DNA of 64,000 nt from Leadbetterella sp035299025 (lineage in GTDB: Bacteria > Bacteroidota > Bacteroidia > Cytophagales > Spirosomataceae). The stretch's first letter is position 1. Each line of letters begins with the position of its first letter. Location: contig DATGXK010000018.1 in assembly GCA_035299025.1 (NCBI GenBank), forward strand, positions 62,001-126,000. Reading direction: 5' to 3'. Shown piece after piece: positions 59,056 to 64,000 of the stretch. The notes under the pieces are model-generated. The model saw nothing but the letters and a program-made list of their open reading frames with translations, was not told the origin of the DNA and made no database searches. Both the position numbers and the translations under genes were made by a program.

Positions 59056-59094
59056 AAAAAAATAGTGTAAATCTATTTCGGGATTTACACTATT
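59056..59094 (-). terminator. Intrinsic terminator after the two-esterase gene
   Basis: AATAGTGTAAATC (59061-59073) and GATTTACACTATT (59082-59094) form a perfect 13-bp stem; on the minus strand a run of T follows. It lies 114 nt past the stop of the two-esterase gene, after the REP-like repeats. Confidence 0.85.
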
Positions 59095-59114
59095 CATGAC
59101 TTCTGGTAGTTTCT

Positions 59115-59190
59115 GTTTTCTGGTCCGACTATCGTCTGGCCGATTTTTATTTTGAATTGTCGGTTTTCAGGTCCGACTATCGTCTGACCG
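59115..59190. repeat. Two direct copies of a 28-bp hairpin-forming repeat
   Basis: Copies at 59115-59142 and 59163-59190 match at 26 of 28 positions with a 48-bp period. Each begins GTTTTC and holds GGTCCGAC-TATC-GTCTG-G/A-CC, whose arms pair with one mismatch. They lie in the 3' untranslated part of the two-esterase transcript, before its terminator. They look like REP-type elements. Confidence 0.75.
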
Positions 59191-59207
59191 CTCATGCCGA
59201 TTTATGG

Positions 59208-60785
59208 TTATTTCTTGGCATTTTCTTTATCTATAGCAGTTTTTACCATTTTCTCCATAATGGCATAACAAGCTTTGGTCGGATGTACACCATCCTCTGC
59301 CATTTCTTTGCTTAGGCCGTTTCTTTCGTCTTTTAAAGTATTGAAATAGTCCAGATAGCTTACGCCATACTCAACTGCTAGTTTTTTAATACCTTCATTG
59401 AGAGCTATCACTTTTGTTGGGATATCTTTAATTTCTGGCCTCCATGGAAAAGAGTATGCGGGTAAAACAGATGCCAAAACAACTTTGATTTTGTTGGCTT
59501 TGGCTATTTCTATCATTGAACGATAATTGCCGAGTGTAAATTCGGGCATATAGTCTCCCGTATTTTCGGCTATGTCGTTTATGCCGATATTTATCACTAC
59601 TAATTTTGGTTTTAAGTCAATAACGTCTTGGCGAAATCTCAATAGTGTTTGTGGTGAAGTTTGGCCACTTATACCTCTGCCGACGTAGTTATTTTTTTCG
59701 AAGAAATCTGGACTAGCACCTACCCAACCGTCGGTGATAGAGTCGCCTGTCAATACTACTCTTGTTTTTCCAGTACTTGAAGCTCCTATTTTGGTATTGG
59801 CGTCTCTATATCTACCCAAATTTGTCCAGTCTCTTTTTTCTCTTTCGGCGTTTTTCTTGGCAAATTCTTCGAGCTGTTCTTCAGAAAACTGCTTTTCCCA
59901 TTGGTTTGGATATTTCTTTTTTAGGTATCCTTGTAGTTTCATCCAATCAGTAAGCCTTTCATGCCAGGTGTCGGTCGGGATTTTGTTTTTGTTCATTCCA
60001 AAGCCATGCAGGCCTTTTTCATAAATATGCATTTCGGCGGCTTGACCCGCATTGTGCCAGTCGAGATATAATTGAGCATTGGCAGGTGCAAAACCTAAGT
60101 TGTCATTATCTGCCAAGGCTATGAAAATTGGGTATTTTTCCTTAGGAATATTCTTGAGATAATCTACCGCAGGCACATAAGGATAGATTGGGGCAATAAA
60201 GTTAGGCTTCGTTTCTTTTGAGGAAGCGTAGAAAGCTCCAAGTGTGAGGGTTCCACCCGCCGAAAAACCCATCATACCTACTTTGTCGGTATTGATTTCA
60301 TATTCTGTAGCATTATCTCTGATGTGTTTTAGGGCAGTTTGGGCATCTTTTATGGCTAGTTCTATCACTGGGGCGTTTTCTTCGTCTAGTTTTTTGAAGT
60401 CCTTCATTTTGCCCATCAATTCTCCAAATGGATTATTGGTTTTTAGTTGCACTACTCTATATTTCAGCACAAACGTAGCAACACCTTTTGCTTGGAGCAT
60501 TTTGGCTACTTGGTGTCCTTCGCTATCCATCGAAAGTATATGAAACGCCCCACCTGGAGCTACCAACATGGCGGTACCCGTGGCTTTGTTTTTATCTGGT
60601 AAGTAGATTGTTAGCGTAGGCTCCACGACATTGAAGGCTATTGTGTTGCCATCTGGTGTTTTTATTTCGGATTCTATCCAGTTCCAATTTTCTGAGCCAG
60701 GTGCTGTATTAGGGTATAGTTTTATGGTTTTTTGAGAAAAAGCCAAAGGACAGATAAGGAATAAAATGCAGAGTTTTTTAAACAT
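59208..60785 (-). CDS. Exported two-domain esterase: alpha/beta hydrolase plus SGNH hydrolase
   Basis: About 525 residues from ATG 60785, with a signal peptide ending AFSQ. The first domain (about 25-290) is an alpha/beta hydrolase of the xylan-esterase type: APGGAFH (oxyanion), Ser about 175 in GFSAGG, Asp about 227 in ALADND, His about 260 in GLHGFG. A Lys/Glu-rich linker (about 290-325) leads to an SGNH domain (about 340-515): Ser about 349 in TGDSITDGW, Gly in GRGISGQTS, Asn about 403 in NIGINDIAEN, Asp/His in DGVHPT. Both active sites are complete. It probably strips two kinds of ester, such as acetyl groups, from plant polysaccharides. Confidence 0.9.
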   Translation of the reverse strand: MFKKLCILFLICPLAFSQKTIKLYPNTAPGSENWNWIESEIKTPDGNTIAFNVVEPTLTIYLPDKNKATGTAMLVAPGGAFHILSMDSEGHQVAKMLQAKGVATFVLKYRVVQLKTNNPFGELMGKMKDFKKLDEENAPVIELAIKDAQTALKHIRDNATEYEINTDKVGMMGFSAGGTLTLGAFYASSKETKPNFIAPIYPYVPAVDYLKNIPKEKYPIFIALADNDNLGFAPANAQLYLDWHNAGQAAEMHIYEKGLHGFGMNKNKIPTDTWHERLTDWMKLQGYLKKKYPNQWEKQFSEEQLEEFAKKNAEREKRDWTNLGRYRDANTKIGASSTGKTRVVLTGDSITDGWVGASPDFFEKNNYVGRGISGQTSPQTLLRFRQDVIDLKPKLVVINIGINDIAENTGDYMPEFTLGNYRSMIEIAKANKIKVVLASVLPAYSFPWRPEIKDIPTKVIALNEGIKKLAVEYGVSYLDYFNTLKDERNGLSKEMAEDGVHPTKACYAIMEKMVKTAIDKENAKK

Positions 60786-61150
60786 TTTAATTAAGATTGA
60801 TAATTGAAGCGACAATTTAGTGTAATTTCTTTTTTGATAAACAATATGCTATTTAGAAATTGGAATAATGCTGAAACCTAGGAGCTTATTTTTTTTATGA
60901 AAATTCAAAATAAAGTCTACGTTATTTCAATTTGGCCCAAATAATCGTTTGATTTATAAAGACTTGGAGTCAGAAAGGATTTAGTCATTCAACCACTTTG
61001 ACCGACGAACGAATTTGTTCCCATTTTCACATTTCTTTAATCGGTGCGAAAAATCCATTCATCGGTAATTTTCCTATCACTCATCGAAAATTCATTTCTG
61101 TTTTTTGCGAAATCCACCAATTTTGACTCATCGAAACGCAAAAAACAATT
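60786..61150. other. Divergent intergenic region with a phased TCATCG repeat
   Basis: No gene in these 365 nt between the two-esterase gene and a TonB-dependent receptor. Near the receptor start, ATCGG/A cores begin at 61040, 61061, 61083 and 61130. The first three are 21 and 22 nt apart, two helical turns, so one protein type could bind along one face. ACTCATCGAAA occurs exactly at 61079 and 61126. No clear TAnnTTTG box was found upstream of the receptor. Confidence 0.5.
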
Positions 61151-63322
61151 ATGAAAAAGCTATTTACATTTTTAATTACAATCCTCGCTATTATTTCAGC
61201 ACACGCTCAAACGGTCGTTTCTGGCAAAATAACCGACAAAAAAGGAGAGATTTTGCCATTTGCCAACATTGCTCTAGAAGGAACTTATGATGGTGCATCG
61301 GCGGACGAAAATGGCAAATTTAGTTTCACTACAGATGAAAAAGGAACAAAGAAACTGCTAGTAACCATGGTTGGATTTCTAAACGCCCAAAAGGAAATCC
61401 AGCTAAATGGACAAAAAGTGGAAGTGGAAGTCAAACTCGAAGAAACCATTAATTCTCTTAACGCCGTGGTGGTTACTGCCGGTATGTTTGAGGCTTCTGA
61501 CGAAAAGAAAATGGTGATGCTGAAACCATTGGATATCGTCACAACGGCGGGTGGAAACGCCGATATAGTGTCTGTAATGCAGCTTTTGCCGGGTTCTAAC
61601 AGAGTAGGGGAGCGAGAAGGTTTGTTTGTGAGAGGTGGCTCGGCCAACGAAACCAAGACCGTAATAGACGGCATGATAGTGCAGAATCCATTTTTCAGCA
61701 GCACGCCAGATGTACCACAGCGAGGCAGATTTGATCCGTTCATGTTTAAAGGCACTGCTTTTAGTACAGGTGGATATTCGGCTTTGTATGGGCAAGCGTT
61801 GTCTTCGGTTTTGTTGCTCAATACCCAAGATAAACTGGGCGAAAATACCTCAACTACCGCAAGTTTGAATCTGGCTAGTGCGGCGGTATCGCATACGCAC
61901 AAAGGTTGGTTGACGGGAACTTTATATTACAGTAATATTACGCCATTAATAAAATTGGTAAAAAATAATTATGATTTTGAGAAAGTGCCAGAAGGGGTGG
62001 GTGCATCGGTAGGTGTAAATGAGAACTTTAAGAACAACAGCTCTTTAAAAATTTACGGAACATTTGCAGATAACCGTTCGGCCATAAACTTGCCTAATTA
62101 TGATGCCGAAAACACCAAATATCTTTTTGCCAATACCAATAAAAATGCCTTCACGAACGCCTCGTATCGCCAATCTTACAAAGACGGGCTTTGGGTGTTG
62201 AATTCGGGAGTTTCTTACAGCAAAAATATTGATAATCTAAAAATCGGTAATATGAAGGCCGACAGAGAAGATGAAAGAACGCAATTGAGAGCGGTTATGA
62301 GCAGACTTTACGGAAACAATCGCAGTTCGACTTTCAACTTTGGAGCCGAAACCCACTGGATAAATGTTTCGAACCAATTTGAGCAGAATCTTGCCACTTT
62401 GAAAGATCATTACACAGCGATTTTTGCTGAATCTGAGATGTTTGCTTCGCCACAATTGGCCATCAGACTTGGTGCGAGAGCCGAATATTCTTCGGCTATC
62501 GGAAAATACAATGCAGTACCGAGAATATCAATGGCTTATAAAACAGGCAAATACTCACAAGTGTCGTTGGCGGGTGGTAGATTTTATCAAAATCCTGATA
62601 AAGAGTATTTGTATCTCAACAAAAATCTTGGCTTCGAATCATCAGACCATATCATAGCCAACTATCAGATTATCAAGTCGGGCAGGACATTCAGAACTGA
62701 GGTTTTCTATAAAAAATATGACAATTTGGTGGTAGAAAAAAGCCAAACTTTTGACCCAAATCCTTACAGATTTCCTACTGGACAGACCGATAACAGTGGC
62801 AACGGATTCGCCCAAGGTTTTGATATGTTTTTTAGAGATCAAAAAAGCCTAAAAAATGGAGATGTTTGGGTGACTTATTCTTTTCTTGACACAGAAAGAT
62901 ATTTTAGAAATTACCCAAAGTCAGTCATGCCATATTTTGCTTCAAAACATAACATGAGTGTGGTTTATAAGCAATTTTTCACAAAAATAGCCACCAATGT
63001 TGGTCTGACTTTTTCACATGCCTCTGGCAGACCAGTGTATGGTATAAATGAAGATTTTGGAAAAGTAGAAATGACCAAGCCTTATCAAAACGTGAGTTTT
63101 ATGGCCAGCAAAATCAAGCAAAAGGCCAATAGTTTCTTGGTGTTTTATGCCATAGTTGATAATGTTTTGGGTAGAAACAATGTGTTTGGGTACAGATATT
63201 CGGCCGATGGCACCAAACGTTATGAGGTAAATCCACCCATGAAACGAATGATATTTTTTGGAGTAAGCTGGACATTCGGGAAACTCAATGGAAGATCAAA
63301 AGAAGCAGATTTAAATTTTTAA
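61151..63322 (+). CDS. TonB-dependent receptor with carboxypeptidase-like N-terminal domain
   Basis: A 723-residue outer-membrane receptor. The signal peptide ends HAQ. A carboxypeptidase-regulatory-like domain (about 22-95, VVSGKITDKKGEILPFANI) precedes a plug domain with PGSNRVGEREGLFVRGGSAN and TVIDGMIVQNPFF. The rest is a 22-strand-type barrel. No SusD partner is adjacent, so it may bring in a siderophore, vitamin or peptide rather than a glycan. The next gene starts 27 nt downstream. Confidence 0.9.
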   Translation: MKKLFTFLITILAIISAHAQTVVSGKITDKKGEILPFANIALEGTYDGASADENGKFSFTTDEKGTKKLLVTMVGFLNAQKEIQLNGQKVEVEVKLEETINSLNAVVVTAGMFEASDEKKMVMLKPLDIVTTAGGNADIVSVMQLLPGSNRVGEREGLFVRGGSANETKTVIDGMIVQNPFFSSTPDVPQRGRFDPFMFKGTAFSTGGYSALYGQALSSVLLLNTQDKLGENTSTTASLNLASAAVSHTHKGWLTGTLYYSNITPLIKLVKNNYDFEKVPEGVGASVGVNENFKNNSSLKIYGTFADNRSAINLPNYDAENTKYLFANTNKNAFTNASYRQSYKDGLWVLNSGVSYSKNIDNLKIGNMKADREDERTQLRAVMSRLYGNNRSSTFNFGAETHWINVSNQFEQNLATLKDHYTAIFAESEMFASPQLAIRLGARAEYSSAIGKYNAVPRISMAYKTGKYSQVSLAGGRFYQNPDKEYLYLNKNLGFESSDHIIANYQIIKSGRTFRTEVFYKKYDNLVVEKSQTFDPNPYRFPTGQTDNSGNGFAQGFDMFFRDQKSLKNGDVWVTYSFLDTERYFRNYPKSVMPYFASKHNMSVVYKQFFTKIATNVGLTFSHASGRPVYGINEDFGKVEMTKPYQNVSFMASKIKQKANSFLVFYAIVDNVLGRNNVFGYRYSADGTKRYEVNPPMKRMIFFGVSWTFGKLNGRSKEADLNF

Positions 63323-63349
63323 TAAACATAAAAAACAAAACAATTTATT

Positions 63350-63985
63350 ATGAAAAAGTTAGTGTTAAGTATCGCATTAGCCATTGGTTCAGTAGCAGTT
63401 TTTGCCCAAAGTGAGAAATTTGTAGCTACAATGACAGAACAAGCGGCCGCCATTCAGGCCAATTATGAAGGTTCGTACATGCCAATGGCCAATAAAATGG
63501 AGCGAATTGCGGCCGCTGAGGCCAAAGAATGGACGCCACAATATTGGTCGGCTTATTGCCTTATCAATGAGACTTTTAAACTAAAAGAGGCTGGCGAGAA
63601 AGATTTGCTGTTAGAAAAGGCAGAGGTTTTCATAGAAAAAGCCGAAATGTTATCACCAAATAATGATGAAATTGAAGTTTTGAAAGCCCAATACGCCATG
63701 GCTAAACTTTCAGTTGATCCGATGAGCAGATGGCAGAAATACGGAGCAGATTTCCAGACTGCCCTCAAAAGAGCGGAAGAAATCAATCCTGAAAATCCGA
63801 GAGTTCCTTATGTGATGGGCACCAATATTTTTTACACACCCGAAGGATTTGGCGGAGGTCAAGCAAAAGCAAAGCCGTATTTTGAGAAAGCCTTAGCCAA
63901 ATTCAGCACTTTTAAATCAACTACAGCTTATGCTCCAAATTGGGGAAAAGAAGCTTCGAATTATTTTCTTTCTCAGATTAAGTAA
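63350..63985 (+). CDS. Exported helical-repeat (TPR-like) protein of unknown function
   Basis: A 211-residue protein with a signal peptide (ends VFAQ). It is almost all helical with TPR-like pairs, for example LLLEKAEVFIEKAEMLSPNN and TALKRAEEINPENPRVPYVMG. A Gly-rich loop (PEGFGGGQAKAKPYFEKAL) follows. It lies 27 nt after the TonB-dependent receptor and is probably co-transcribed, so it may be a periplasmic partner of it. I do not know a named family. Confidence 0.7.
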   Translation: MKKLVLSIALAIGSVAVFAQSEKFVATMTEQAAAIQANYEGSYMPMANKMERIAAAEAKEWTPQYWSAYCLINETFKLKEAGEKDLLLEKAEVFIEKAEMLSPNNDEIEVLKAQYAMAKLSVDPMSRWQKYGADFQTALKRAEEINPENPRVPYVMGTNIFYTPEGFGGGQAKAKPYFEKALAKFSTFKSTTAYAPNWGKEASNYFLSQIK

Positions 63986-64000
63986 GTATTAAGGGGTTTG

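Noticed and set aside
59115..59190. CRISPR-like pattern of two 28-bp repeats with a 20-bp spacer
   Set aside because: Only two copies, hairpin-forming, no cas genes, spacer too short; REP-like elements fit better.
61285..61902. Open frame of 205 codons on the minus strand
   Set aside because: Fully antisense to the TonB-dependent receptor, Ser/Thr/Pro-rich, no homologue-like motifs; a shadow frame.

Overview
The window looks like ordinary chromosome from an AT-rich member of the Bacteroidota, probably Cytophagales. The evidence is lineage-typical: TonB-dependent receptors with N-terminal carboxypeptidase-regulatory-like domains, LytS/LytTR kinase-regulator pairs, an ECF sigma factor followed by a membrane-anchored barrel protein, a lone BatA-type protein, Lys-rich Sec signal peptides ending in AQ, few Shine-Dalgarno sites, and many -7 boxes of the form TAnnTTTG upstream of start codons. 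I assign no genus. I see no rRNA, tRNA, CRISPR array, intact insertion sequence or integrase.

Layout. 1-0.6 kb: 3' part of an S24 (LexA/CI-like) repressor cut by the window edge. 0.6-3.9 kb: a lipoprotein plus GT-C glycosyltransferase pair present twice in tandem. 4.1-10.2 kb: a five-gene uronate operon (uxaA-uxaC-kdgK-eda-exuT type transporter) leading to pyruvate and glyceraldehyde-3-phosphate, without its tagaturonate reductase. 10.4-14.4 kb: an NTF2-like protein, a PadR/PspC envelope-stress operon and a small membrane protein. 14.4-14.8 kb: a gene-free stretch with palindromes and a possible gene remnant. 14.8-20.8 kb: an outer-membrane beta-barrel receptor divergent from a LytS kinase, LytTR regulator and S10 carboxypeptidase operon.

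20.9-27.4 kb: nuoL, nuoM and nuoN (the proton-pumping arm of complex I) behind lhgO. 27.5-35.3 kb: a small lipoprotein, a BatA-type protein, an uncharacterised kinase-fold protein, a coiled-coil protein, a PmoA-like protein, TerC, PlsC and GatC. 35.3-39.2 kb: YceI, a His-rich four-helix b561-like protein, a Rieske lipoprotein, then the sigma/anti-sigma-barrel pair. 39.3-51.7 kb: mostly single housekeeping or transport genes (FGGY kinase, lactonase, SGNH hydrolase, BamA-like barrel, CysS, CNT transporter, MurI, YgiQ, DAACS symporter, VOC protein).

51.8-56.1 kb holds what I consider the most unusual item: histidine kinase, single-domain receiver, receiver-class III adenylate cyclase, and a 488-residue protein that fuses an HD phosphohydrolase domain to a YitT membrane domain and its DUF2179 tail. 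This reads as a self-contained cyclic-nucleotide signalling unit ending at a membrane protein. 56.2-64 kb: an AEC carrier, repeats, a type-B carboxylesterase, a two-esterase fusion (alpha/beta hydrolase plus SGNH), and a TonB-dependent receptor followed by a small repeat protein.

Promoter and terminator calls were made by eye against the Bacteroidota consensus and are inferences. Family names come from recognising motifs, not from a database search.
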